Assembly: GCF_949628265.1 (NCBI RefSeq)
Contig: NC_088786.1
Location: 24,325,681-24,389,680 of the forward strand
Source: Cloeon dipterum
Lineage: Eukaryota > Arthropoda > Insecta > Ephemeroptera > Baetidae
Length of the DNA stretch: 64,000 nt
Direction: 5' to 3'
In this document: in pieces, positions 41,001 to 50,911 of the stretch
How the letters are laid out: every line of letters starts with the position of its first letter
How positions within the stretch are numbered: the stretch's first letter is position 1
Notes under the pieces: model-generated
What the model was told of the DNA's origin: nothing
Databases searched by the model: none
What the model saw: only the letters and a program-made list of their open reading frames with translations
Translations under genes and position numbers: made by a program

Positions 41001-44000
41001 CGCATACATGCCAGGCCGGCAAAGAGTTTACTACAATGATGTCATGCACAATTTCTGCTCGAGAAAGTGCCACAATGTGCACACTTTGTCATCCCGAAGG
41101 ATAATTTCCTGCGGTTGGTGCAAGGTAGGCTTGTTTTTTTGACACACAAAATAGTTGACAATGTGCATGTGATTAATTTCAGGTTAAAAAGTACAACTTT
41201 GATATGATTGAAATGAAGTTTCCATGCCCAGCCCCTCTGTGCTCTTTGAAGTGTCTGCAGTTGTTCAAAGTGTCACAGACTGCTTCAAATTCACAAGTGT
41301 AAGTCTTGATTTTCAGAATTAAATATTTTCTTGTGGCTAATGTCGAAGTTTCCTTCCAGAATCAAGTGCGATATGTGCAAGAAACAGAGTCAGGGCTCTT
41401 GTCACTTGACCATGTCTGATTCAACAGTTAGAAACTTTTGTTGCTTTGTCTGCTGCATGGACTACCAAAAAATGAGTAATATGACACCCATTATGGACCC
41501 AAGAGCAGCTAGCACAATGAACGAATCTGAACCGACGATGCCGATCATAAGCAATGTCACCTCTCTAGCAGTTCCAACTTCAAGAGCATCGCCTGTGGTA
41601 AGGATCAGCAAATTTTAATCTACTTGAGCACTAGATTTATGTCACGCAGGAGGTAACTGCTCCAGCAATCAGCACTACAAGTACTGGTATGAGTACTGGT
41701 TTGAGTACTGTGTCCTCAACTCCACCTCAACACATCAAGATTGTCCAGCAGACATTTGTCCGACCTCCTCCTTGTAAATCTGTGTCAAACAAAAGCACTT
41801 TTTGCAAACCTGCCACCTTGTCCAAGGGAGTTATGAACAAACCTGTGATGGCAGCAAAAGCATGTCAGACAGGTTGGTGCATTGGTTCCTGAACTTGTTC
41901 ATTGAATTATTTTAAAATATAAATGAATGCATGCAATTAGTGACAACTCAAGCATAAAGCTCTAGACATTGTGCATACATGCAAATATGTGTTATAAATG
42001 AAATACTTCATATTTCAGACTTTGAAGAGAACAAAACTCCGGCCCTGATTCCTGTTCCTGTGCCAATATATGTACCCGTTCCTTTGGCAATGTATAGTTT
42101 TCCTACTCCAATACCAGTGCCATTCCCACTACCAATCCCAGTGCCCATGTTTATTCCCACTACCAGAAATTCAGCTAAGGGAATTTTCAAGGAAATCAAG
42201 GTATGATACCAATAATTTTACTTTCTATGCCTGTCCATTTTTGTTTCTTGCCTCACTTGAAAAAAAATGATCAAAGTCAATTTATAAGATCTAATTTGAA
42301 ATAGCAAAACTAGGGTGCAACATTGTCCTAATTTTCGGAAATTGTATATTATTTAATCTCTTGATGTCATGCTTAAAATGCCCAAAATTAATCCCTTGTG
42401 CGATTGCTCTAGCTAGTGCAAGACGAGAAAAGCATGTAAGAAAATTGCAAGCAATTAAAGTAAGCTATCAGTGTTTAAAAATTACTGTTGTCAGCGTCGG
42501 AAATATCGGGACATTTATATCAATCAACTCAAATCAACTATTTGTATTGACCCTCATTTTGGTGGCCTGTCCACTTCTGACTTTTATTTCACCGGATTTT
42601 GTCTGTTCAATCAAAATAATGAGACCTTTTTAATTTTCATGTATATTGGATAATAAATATCCTTTATACCTTTCTATGTTCCCTACTAATTCAATCTTTG
42701 GAATTATATTATTGCAGAGGATTGCGGATCAAGTCCCTCGAGATCCATTTGAAGCTGAGCTTCTGATGATGGCAGAAATGGTGGCTGATGATAAGAAGGG
42801 CAATGTTACCAGTGACAGTGATGATGATGACAGAGGAAATGCTGACATTGGAGCCCCGTCGCCCATGAACGACAGCGATGATGCAGTAGAACCACCCACC
42901 CCAGCTCCCACAAGTAAGTGTAGGAACTACAAATAATTTATACTTGATTTCACTCTTAACAAATCTTGGTACAATGTTATTCTGATCATAGAATAACGAT
43001 AACTGTAAGTGATTAGGGAAGTGTGCTGGCTACGCAAATTGGTGCTCCTCATAATCTTTTTTAATTGCCTTCCTCAGACGAACCACCTGTGACGCCGAGC
43101 TTTGGGGGCGAAGACATTTTGCAGATGGCTGTCAACATGGCCATGGAAATGACTGAACCGGCTCCCCCACAGCCTCCATCTCTTGACTTGGAGACTGTTC
43201 TAACACCACAACCTGTTGTCCCTATCCAACCGCCACCTCTGTCAAGTATGTTTGTGAATCATTTGATTTTTGAAAGATTATTGTAAGTATTTAAACTTCA
43301 GCTTTGAGTGAAGAAAGAAATGAGCCAGTTCAAAGAGGCAGGAAGAGAGGAAGGGGCCGTGGTTCCTCAAACAACAACTGGACGTCTGCCAAACGGACCC
43401 GCGCATCCTCCAGAGAACTGTCTCACCACCAAGAAATTATTCCTCATGATACAACGCACCATGATCGTTCTCTGGTGGACAGTGATAATGAACCTACCAT
43501 AGAACCAGACCCTGATTTGCAACTCAAGGTTAACATAAATCAGTTTCTTCTCGTATTGACAATGTGTTTTTATTGTTGCATCTCTTATATTAACCAGTAT
43601 TGTTGTTGGATTTGCAGTTCTCTTACGGTGTGTTGGCTTTCCGGAAATGGATAAAGGAGAAGAATTCTGAATTGTCGTTGTCTGGGAAAGCTGCTAAGCT
43701 CTTCAAAACTGACATTTTGCAGCTGTCCACAGAGGAGTTAAATTTCACCTTGTGCATGTTTGTGAAGGAAGTGCGCAAGCCTGACAGAGATGAATATGCC
43801 CCTGATATCATTTTCTATCTTTGCCTTGGTATGGTTTGGTAGAACTTTTAACGAATGTGTGATCAACGCTATTTTTCACAGGCATTCAACTTTACCTCTA
43901 CCGCAATGGACGTGTAGACAACATTTTCACTGATGCATTTTACGAGAAATTTACTGACTGCCTTAACCAAGTTAGCTCTAAGTTTGTGACCCGCCTGAAT

Positions 44001-44763
44001 GATAGAAGTACGTTTTCAAAACTACCACATGGTATCAGTAGTGCAATTGAGAGAAAATGCTCATCATATTGTATTTTGTTATGATTTGGCTGACTTTTTA
44101 ACTCCCTTTTTTAGACTTGCTTACTCGAGTTGAGGAGGAGCATCTTTGGGAGAGTCAGCAACTTGGGGCTCACTCTCCTCATGTGTTGCTGTTTACATTG
44201 ATGTATTTCAACACTAAGTACTTCTACTTGACTGAAGTTGAGGACCACATGAGGCTTTCATTTACTCATGTTATGAAGCACTGGAAGAGGAACAATACTC
44301 AGCCGGGGAAATCCGGACCGAGTAGAAACGTGTTGCTACGATATTATCCACCTCAATCTGTGTTGGGTAACTAATTAATTCTAAAACTTATGCACTTGAA
44401 GTAAAATTTGTATGTCTGCAGATGCTGATGAGCGAAAAAAGAAGGTTTATGAGCAACAAGAAAATGAAATCAATCCTTTGAGGTGCCCTGTGAAGCTCTA
44501 TGAGTTTTATGTTTCCAAATGGTAAGCACTCAACCATTACAATAACTATGTATTTGTTATTAACCTGAAGCTTCTTAAGCCCTGAGAGTGTGAGAGGAAG
44601 AAATGATGTGTTTTACCTGCTGCCAGAGAGATCTTGTGTACCTGATAGTCCTGTCTGGTACTCGACAATGTCCATGCCCAAGGAAGCGGTCAGCAGAATG
44701 CTCAACCGCATCAGAATGGTTAGGGAAATACTATGCATTTTGCACAGTTTGGAATATCATTGA
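38058..44763 (+). CDS. ZMYM2/3/4: MYM-type zinc finger protein, ZMYM2/3/4 family
   Basis: This is a predicted nuclear chromatin-associated protein of 1474 residues. Exons: 38058-38292, 38362-39422, 40049-40163, 40218-40370, 40435-40667, 40720-41124, 41183-41298, 41360-41597, 41650-41872, 42019-42200, 42718-42913, 43078-43245, 43302-43528, 43618-43828, 43882-44007, 44115-44366, 44422-44521, 44580-44763. All phases close. Residues 1-430 are acidic and low complexity. An array of Cys-rich MYM/TRASH-type fingers follows (from HCHQCNT through CHLTMSDS), with repeated C-x2-C and FCS-x-x-C pairs. A proline-valine linker near 42050-42160 (PVPVPIYVPVP) is characteristic of ZMYM2/3/4. The C-terminal ~350 residues from SYGVLAFRKWIKEKN are the DUF3504 domain, derived from a Crypton tyrosine recombinase. 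Vertebrate members join LSD1/CoREST-type complexes and bind SUMO. That role here is by homology. The start ATG is the first after the acceptor at 38047. Confidence 0.9.
38457..38606 (+). repeat. 75-bp tandem duplication inside the ZMYM coding exon
   Basis: Two adjacent 75-base, 25-codon copies encode EQKEANFDELIA(E/D)SSTP and then (T/I)(N/D)EPVVIT. The copies differ at only a few positions, so the duplication is fairly recent. It keeps the frame and extends the acidic N-terminal region. Confidence 0.85.
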
Positions 44764-45178
44764 AGAAAACTGTTTTGTATAAAATCTACTACTTGCTTAA
44801 AATAAGATAATTTTAAAATCTCCATGTATCTGAAGTAAAAGTGGTGTTTTTTTCACTCTTCCTTATATAGTAAGTGACAGATGAACAACAAAATGTTCTA
44901 ACTACTTAACAGATTGTGAGATACTTCCTATTGATTCAGCGGGTGAAGAGAGTTGAAAATACATTAAAGTTGAATTCTAAATAACAAAATTGAAAACCAT
45001 GCGTTCTAGAAACGTAAAAATGTTTCATTGGGTTAATACGAATAATATAATTTTCTCGCAATGTAAAAATCTCTTTTAGAATCAAACGAAATTTGGAGTT
45101 TTCCCGCTGCAGAATTGCTGTAGAGCGACACCACAAGGGCTTAAGTAGAATTAATTGAGGTTCGATTCAATAACAATC
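44764..45178. other. Short intergenic region between ZMYM and NDUFS6
   Basis: These 415 bases must hold the ZMYM 3' UTR and the NDUFS6 promoter. No canonical TATA box or repeat stands out. Confidence 0.5.
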
Positions 45179-46065
45179 ATGGCCGCCGTAAAGAATATCA
45201 GGCTCCTTCCGAACTCCCTGAAATTAATTAGGATTATTCCATCTCTGTGCGTGAGAAATGCGTCCTCAAACTCAAGTGACACTGCTACTCACACTGGACA
45301 GGTATGCTTAAAATAATTTTAAAACGTGTGACGTATGAGACAAAATGAAAAATTCAAGTAAATTGCACACCAGTTTGTTCAAATGAGCGCAACAAATTTT
45401 CATTGCTTATATTATTATGGAACTTTGAAATTGAGTAATATACATAAAATATTGTTGATTAAATTAACGTATATAATATGTATTTTGGGATGCGATTATC
45501 AATAACTTATGTGTATGTATGATGCCCAATTCGAAATTTGGAATGTGTCGTTTTGCCTTCCAAATCAAATCCATAATGCAATATACCTATTTATGTATCA
45601 ATGCACAACTCTCTTGCTCTTGTTAATTAAATTTCTTTTACTTTAAGCAATGGGACAGCGATGACTACAGGTTGGCCAGATTTATTGAAACCCCAAAACA
45701 AGTCAACACAAAGTTTGCTGTTGATTTGATCAACAAAGCAACACCAATTTCCCAGAAAAAGAGGATTGTTTCCTGTGATGGAGGTGGTGGACCCACTGGA
45801 CATCCTAAAGTCTACATCAATTTGGTATGTGCAGTTTAAAAAACTCAATTGTTCTTATTTACACACATATAATATTATTAAACAATGAACTATTATGTAC
45901 AGGCCTTTATTTACACCTGATTCAGGATAATGGCTATTGTGAACGTGTCCCAAGAGTAAATATTTAACGCGGCATAATATAAATGATTTGTTTTAGGATA
46001 AACCTGGGAACCACTCCTGTGGGTACTGTGGGCTACGCTTCTTCAAGGATGGGAGTCATCACTAA
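45179..46065 (+). CDS. NDUFS6: NADH dehydrogenase iron-sulfur protein 6, mitochondrial
   Basis: This is an accessory subunit of mitochondrial complex I, needed for late assembly of the N-module. Exons are 45179-45301, 45648-45824 and 45997-46065, all phase 0, giving 122 residues. The first ~35 residues are basic and hydroxylated without acidic residues, a typical mitochondrial presequence. The body has the family hallmarks: CDGGGGPTGHPKVYINL followed by a C-terminal zinc-binding motif H-x2-C-x2-C (HSCGYCG) ending in DGSHH. The length fits the family. A polyadenylation signal is at 46114-46119. It is convergent with MRPL57, whose stop codon lies 133 bases away. Confidence 0.96.
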
Positions 46066-46113
46066 GTAGTCAAGGCACTACTTAGTTTGTTGTAAAAATG
46101 TTACAGTTTAGGA

Positions 46114-46119
46114 AATAAA
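46114..46119 (+). terminator. NDUFS6 polyadenylation signal
   Basis: AATAAA lies 49 bases after the NDUFS6 stop codon. Confidence 0.8.
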
Positions 46120-46144
46120 ATATCTGTTTGATGCAACACCAGCA

Positions 46145-46150
46145 TTTATT
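46145..46150 (-). terminator. MRPL57 polyadenylation signal
   Basis: TTTATT on the plus strand is AATAAA for the minus-strand MRPL57 transcript, 48 bases after its stop. The two convergent genes therefore probably have touching or overlapping 3' ends. Confidence 0.7.
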
Positions 46151-46197
46151 TATTAACTATCACTAATTTTCCCGAACACTTGAACAGTCACTCACAA

Positions 46198-47523
46198 TCA
46201 GTCCCAGCTTTCTCTGCAACGCAAGAAATCCAGTCTCTCTTCTATAGTGACGTTGGGCTGGGATTTGCCTCTCCGGATCTCAAATTTAACCCGTTCAGGG
46301 TCCTTTGGTGGATGCGCTTTTTGATACAATTCTTCTTGTGCCTGTATGTGAGATGAAAAGATGCGAATTAAGCTGACGCTAACTGCATGTGCTCAACATG
46401 CCTGTTACATCAAATTTATCCCATGGATCTATGGTGGACTCACGCTTTCCGCTTAATCTACACTTCTCAGTTTGATGGGAAGAATCAATGTTAATGCACT
46501 ATCCTGGCTATCCTACCGAGAAGTGTGAGTTGTTTGAAAAGTGTGAGTCCTTTGTATAATGCTAAAATCACAAAAATCGTTCACTCACACTTCTTGTTTC
46601 CTCTAAAATAACATGGAGCGCTCTGCTCAGTTGGGAAGTGGGAGTGTTATCGAGAGTTGTGATTTTTACATCGGATTTCCATTGCAAAAATTATTTTAAC
46701 GATCTAACTGTCAAATTTTGAAACCTAGCCACTTGGTCAACTTACATGAGAAAAACTGTTGGCAACTAAATTTGGTGCGAATAGGAAATAGGACCCAGCC
46801 CCTATCTACACCCGACGTGGCTGTGTCCTAAAGCCTACGATTAAAACACTTATTTAGTTGCCAAAAGATTGCAAAATATTGTAGATAACCTAAGTAGTGT
46901 GTGCTTACAAATGTCAAGTATGGGTGCCTGAGGTAAAACAAGTTTTCCTCTTCAACTCTCAGTTTTTGACGCATATTTTCTTTCTCTAGTGGAGTGACTT
47001 CCCTGATGAATCTTTGCTTTCTGAAATGAAAGAGAAAATTTATTTGTAGCGGACGTTTTGTCCGTTATATTATTAAGAGTTAAAGATATTCTTGTGGAAA
47101 AACGAGCAAACCATTCTAGAGATCTCAGCCGCGAGTTTTAAGGCGGCGGCCGGCGGGACCGGCTCAGCCGAATTTTTTGCCCGGCGGCAGTCAATTTTCA
47201 CCGGTGGCTGGCGCGGCAGACAATATTTTAAACGCGAAGTTTGATAGTGATTAACGGCCCAGAGGGCCGGAAGACATTTTTTCTCCTGCAATTTTAATTT
47301 TTGACCCTTTTCCACCGGCGGCTGGCGCAGCTTACAATAGCCAAATTCACGGCGGCTGCCCTAGTGACCCAAAATTTGCGTAGCACGGCTGGCTGAGACT
47401 AGCCGAAACCTCTACTCTAAACAATTCATTTCTCGAGTGTGTTATGATGCATCATACTAACCCTCTCCAGATATGCCCACGCGGCATTCTTTTAAAACTC
47501 TCAAGGACCAAATTTAGCCGCAT
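46198..47523 (-). CDS. MRPL57: Mitochondrial ribosomal protein L57 (mL63 / MRP63)
   Basis: This is a small protein of the mitochondrial large ribosomal subunit. Exons on the minus strand are 47523-47462 (start ATG), 47020-46909 and 46341-46198. They have lengths 62, 112 and 144, and join in frame to give 105 residues, close to the 102 of the human protein. The N-terminus reads MRLNLVLESFKRMPRGHIWRG, matching the family pattern of a G-H-I-W/F-R-G-K segment. The middle has EEENLFYLRHPYLT, the family's E-A/E-E-N-x(3-4)-L-x-x-P-Y/F-L/M-T block, and the protein ends near NVTIEERLDFL. The first donor is GTTAGT, a less common but acceptable form. Both introns hold repeat-derived sequence. Confidence 0.9.
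46450..46550. repeat. Copy of a hairpin-forming small repeat (family A)
   Basis: The segment has arms resembling CTACACTTCTC and GAGAAGTGTGAG flanking a core that contains GATGGGAAGA and CAATGTTAAT. The same core and arms occur in the opposite orientation at 50005-50095. It lies in MRPL57 intron 2. It is probably a decayed copy of a short non-autonomous element. Confidence 0.65.
47196..47340. repeat. Duplicated CACCGGNGGCTGGCGC segment
   Basis: Two diverged copies of TTTTCACCGGTGGCTGGCGC, with nearby GC-rich sequence, lie about 110 bases apart in MRPL57 intron 1. They are probably remnants of a mobile element. Confidence 0.5.
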
Positions 47524-49299
47524 GACGGGAAAAAAGCTATAACTAGTTTTATCAGAGCCTCTGAAAATATCGGGGTTTCAATCGCAGGCGCAGGGGGAAT
47601 AATTGATAATTGATAATCAAAACATGCGACTACGGAACGCGAAACAACAACATGAGCTCAAGTTTTCAGATCATCTGGCATCTGGCATGACAACTTGGGA
47701 GGGGGGAGTACCGGGTGGGTTGGGTTTTTCTTTAACTAATGCGGTGGATGCGCCGAGACGCCACTATGCTAGCAGGCAGCAGCGGTGATAACACGAACGT
47801 AAAGAGGAATGAAGTAGCCAGAGTGGGCGTAAGGAGAGTAAAGTTCACTTTATAGACCCGTTGCGTTCGTAAAAAGCCCCTATTTTTATGATACCATGCA
47901 AAAGTTACGGATAATTGAGGCTTAATTAACCCCCGTGCCACTCGGCCTTTGGGACCCCAAGGAACCCTTCGCGAAAATGAATTTTTGAGCTGACGTGACA
48001 AACCACGCATGCGTCAAGCCGTGTTTTGTAGCAAAGCAGCGCGACGACCAATCAGATTCGCCAGCTCTCCAGGCCCCCTAGCGAGCAACACTCTAGAGAG
48101 AGGATTTCTTTGCCCGAGACGACTACTCTAGCACTACAGCGTAAGTTAAGGAGTAGTAGAGAATCAGCTCTGATGCCTTTGTCGCCTGCTAGTATCTACT
48201 CTCCTTTTCTTACACTCTAATGTGGGCGTGGTCGTCGTGGGAAAGAAATCTCCACATTCCACAGGCACACATGTTCCATGCTTTCCTCTTTCCTCACGAC
48301 ACGAGTTGCATCCAGGTTGCACCGTTGGTGTTGTGATTTGTTTATCATTCATAAACAAATTTTAAAAAAGGTGAGAACAGGCAAGACTGGAGTCAGGGCT
48401 TCGGCTTCACCCACACAGGTGCAGGGAGAAATATATTTAATATTATGCACGATACTCTTTGCATGATCAACTCAATTTCTATTGTGCTCTCAGCTCTCAT
48501 TTCCTCAAAACAGTAGTTAGTTAACACAACTTTACTGCTTCTATGTATAACCTTCTACTGTTGGAAGTAGTGATGTTGGACATTAATTATTTTCACCGCA
48601 CATTGAATGATTTAAATGAAAAGAGCATCTTTGTTCTCCACTCTACATATTTTGGAACATAATGCATCATAATCCATGCATCTAGCCGAAAATTGGTTTA
48701 GGAAACATTGCGTCTTATAATATGAAAAGTTGTGTAGTTGCTTCTGTAGTGAAAATATTGGTGAATAAATAATATTGAATCAGGCATACATATCCGAAAA
48801 TTGAGGATGCCCGTTACTAAACTGAAAAATCAAATTGACTGCGAATAAACTCAAGCGTGAAGCGTGATATTAAAATCTTTTTAGTGTATGATACATAAGA
48901 TTAATTGATCTCGCAGGATTTGATTCAAGTTTCAAGAAAATGAGTGTGTTTCATAGGTACATAAACTGATCCCCATACTTTATTTTATCTGTTTAGTTCT
49001 AATTTTCTTGACAAGGTAATAAATAAATCATTCGTCCAGGGTAATGTAATGAGTGATAATAGAGAAAAGGATAGAATCCAAACTTTCCTACTACACTGCA
49101 ATTTGCGTCTACGGCAGGTTAACAGTATAAATATTATTTACGTTATTTACATGACCTCTATCGTTGTTTTAGGTGCTAAAAGAAGCTCTCTATAGAAAAA
49201 TCGGGGAAGTCTTAATAGCTCACATCTTTAGTCTACGGCTATGATAGCGGATTTAGTTTCAAATAATGTTCTTCATTAGTTTCAAAGTAATCTTTATTA

Positions 49300-49740
49300 T
49301 GGTTCTGCAGGGCTATTTTGCTCCATACATTGCCATTATCCAGACAAAATAATATCAGTTTGTACATAATTGTTAAATTGAGAGGTGGTTCAATATTTCC
49401 TGAAATACTGCTCTTTTAAAAATTCCTTGAAAGCACTTAAGTTTCCGTTGAGACACAAATTCAGTAGGAGGTTGTTCTACAGGCTATAGCTTTGAACTTG
49501 GAAAGTTGAAAACAGTTTTCGGCACTTCAATATTATACTAACAGCACCCAGCACCTGTGTTTTGCGTGGATTGAGTTACGGTTCTGCAGGGCTATTTTTC
49601 CCCATACAAATGCCATATCCAGACAAATAAATTTAACATAGGAATATAATTATTAAAGTGAAGTGAGACTTTAGTTCAATACTTCTTGAAAAACTGTTCT
49701 TTTAAGAGTTCTTCAAATGCACTACTTAAGATTTAGCAAC
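49300..49740. repeat. Pair of diverged direct repeats
   Basis: Both copies begin GGTTCTGCAGGGCTATTTT and share CCATAC, CCAGACAAA and CTTTTAA-type blocks in the same order, with indels. They start 279 bases apart (about 49300 and 49579). The divergence suggests an old tandem duplication or two copies of an old element. Confidence 0.7.
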
Positions 49741-50004
49741 CAAGTATCACTGAGCAAATGAGCAAACTTATTGAAGCTACCAGATCCATAACCATTACTT
49801 CGTTCACAATCACATTAAAATTTGTAGGACATTGGAAATGATCATTAATAATAATTGAGCATCTGAATTGCTTTTACTAAAAGCTAGAGCAAAAAGAAAG
49901 CTATAGCGTTGGTGCACAACACCTATGCCCATGCTTACGAAGAGAAGCGCACCAGAACACATAATACGCATAATACATAGTATGGCAGACTCACCATTTT
50001 CGCC

Positions 50005-50095
50005 CAACTCACACTTCTCGCTAGGATAGGGATTAACATTGAATCTTCCCATCAGAGCGAGAAGTGTGAGTGAGCGGAAAGTGTGAGCCCCCCAT
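50005..50095. repeat. Hairpin repeat (family A), better preserved copy
   Basis: Perfect 15-bp inverted arms CTCACACTTCTCGCT (50008-50022) and AGCGAGAAGTGTGAG (50056-50070) flank a 33-base loop, with an extra GTGTGAG downstream. It is related in inverted orientation to 46450-46550. Confidence 0.8.
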
Positions 50096-50415
50096 ATGTA
50101 ATATGTCGTCCGGGTCTCGGTAAAATTGCGCAACTTTCAACAACCAAACGTGAATTTCCTTGTTGCTAGAAAAGGTCAACAATCAATTCGACAAAGAAAA
50201 TTTGGGTGTTCGTTGAACGTTGCGAAATTTTACCGGGACCAGGACGATGTGGTAGTGGTGATTACCAGTAACTTCCGACAAAGGGTCGAATTTTAATAAT
50301 AATTGTTCAGCGATTTTTGTAACAATTTGTGTTTCATTGTGAGCCTTGAGCCGATAGAAGCCGGCCCGGTACCACACCGCCATGACTGCCACACTGGGGG
50401 CAGGCGGCTGGTTTA

Positions 50416-50423
50416 GTTGTTCC
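50416..50423. repeat. Left target-site duplication of the hAT element
   Basis: GTTGTTCC directly precedes the terminal TAGGGTTG. The identical 8-mer follows the right end at 59637-59644. Confidence 0.93.
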
Positions 50424-50570
50424 TAGGGTTGGCAATATCAATATCGATATATCAAAAAAAATTGATATATCAAATATCATATCAGTTATCAGCCCTGATA
50501 TCTAATATATCATATCAGGGGGATATTGATATCAATTTCTGATATCAACGTCCTGATATCTGCTCAGGAA
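50424..50570. repeat. hAT left terminal and subterminal repeats
   Basis: The terminal TAGGGTTG is followed by about 140 bases made largely of GATATC, ATATCA and TGATATATCA units on both strands. These palindromic motifs are likely transposase or BED-finger binding sites, which is inference. Confidence 0.75.
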
Positions 50571-50911
50571 CCAATTTTCGAGCTCGGAGCTCAAATTCAG
50601 GTTTAGGTACTGGTACTGGCTATGGCTACTGGCTGGGTTAATGGCATTGTACGTGTTTAATAACCAATCAAATAATGGAATACTGTTTTGTTGGTAGCAC
50701 TCAATTACTACTAAGAACTGTTACCACTCCCACTCCACTTCCACACTGCTTCCATACCCGGCACACCCACTCGACCCTCCTACTTGTTGCTTGTCCTTGT
50801 TGTTGATATATGTTGATATTGACTTAAGTTTAAAGTTTTTCTTTATGTTTTTGCTTGGTCCTAAACATAAACCAATTTTTCCTCTCACGGACAGACAGTT
50901 GACAGGACACC

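Larger units (their letters stand above)
47524..50415. other. Repeat-rich intergenic region
   Basis: I find no coding exon. A donor-like GTAAGT follows CTACAGC near 48138 on the plus strand, but I could not pair it with an acceptor and frame. The region holds a pair of diverged ~160-bp direct repeats (49300-49455 and 49579-49740) and the second copy of the hairpin repeat. It ends at the target duplication of the hAT element. Confidence 0.5.

Noticed and set aside
42361..42653. Open frames inside a ZMYM intron (FKNYCCQRRKYR region)
   Set aside because: I considered an extra exon or transposon fragment. The neighbouring exons join in phase without it and I recognise no domain.
45150..45180. 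tRNA-like B-box (GGTTCGATTC)
   Set aside because: There is no A-box or cloverleaf upstream at the right distance, and the site is just 5' of the NDUFS6 start codon.
47603..48466. Short open frames and a GTAAGT donor upstream of MRPL57
   Set aside because: I could not pair the donor with an acceptor and open frame, and the peptides match nothing I know.
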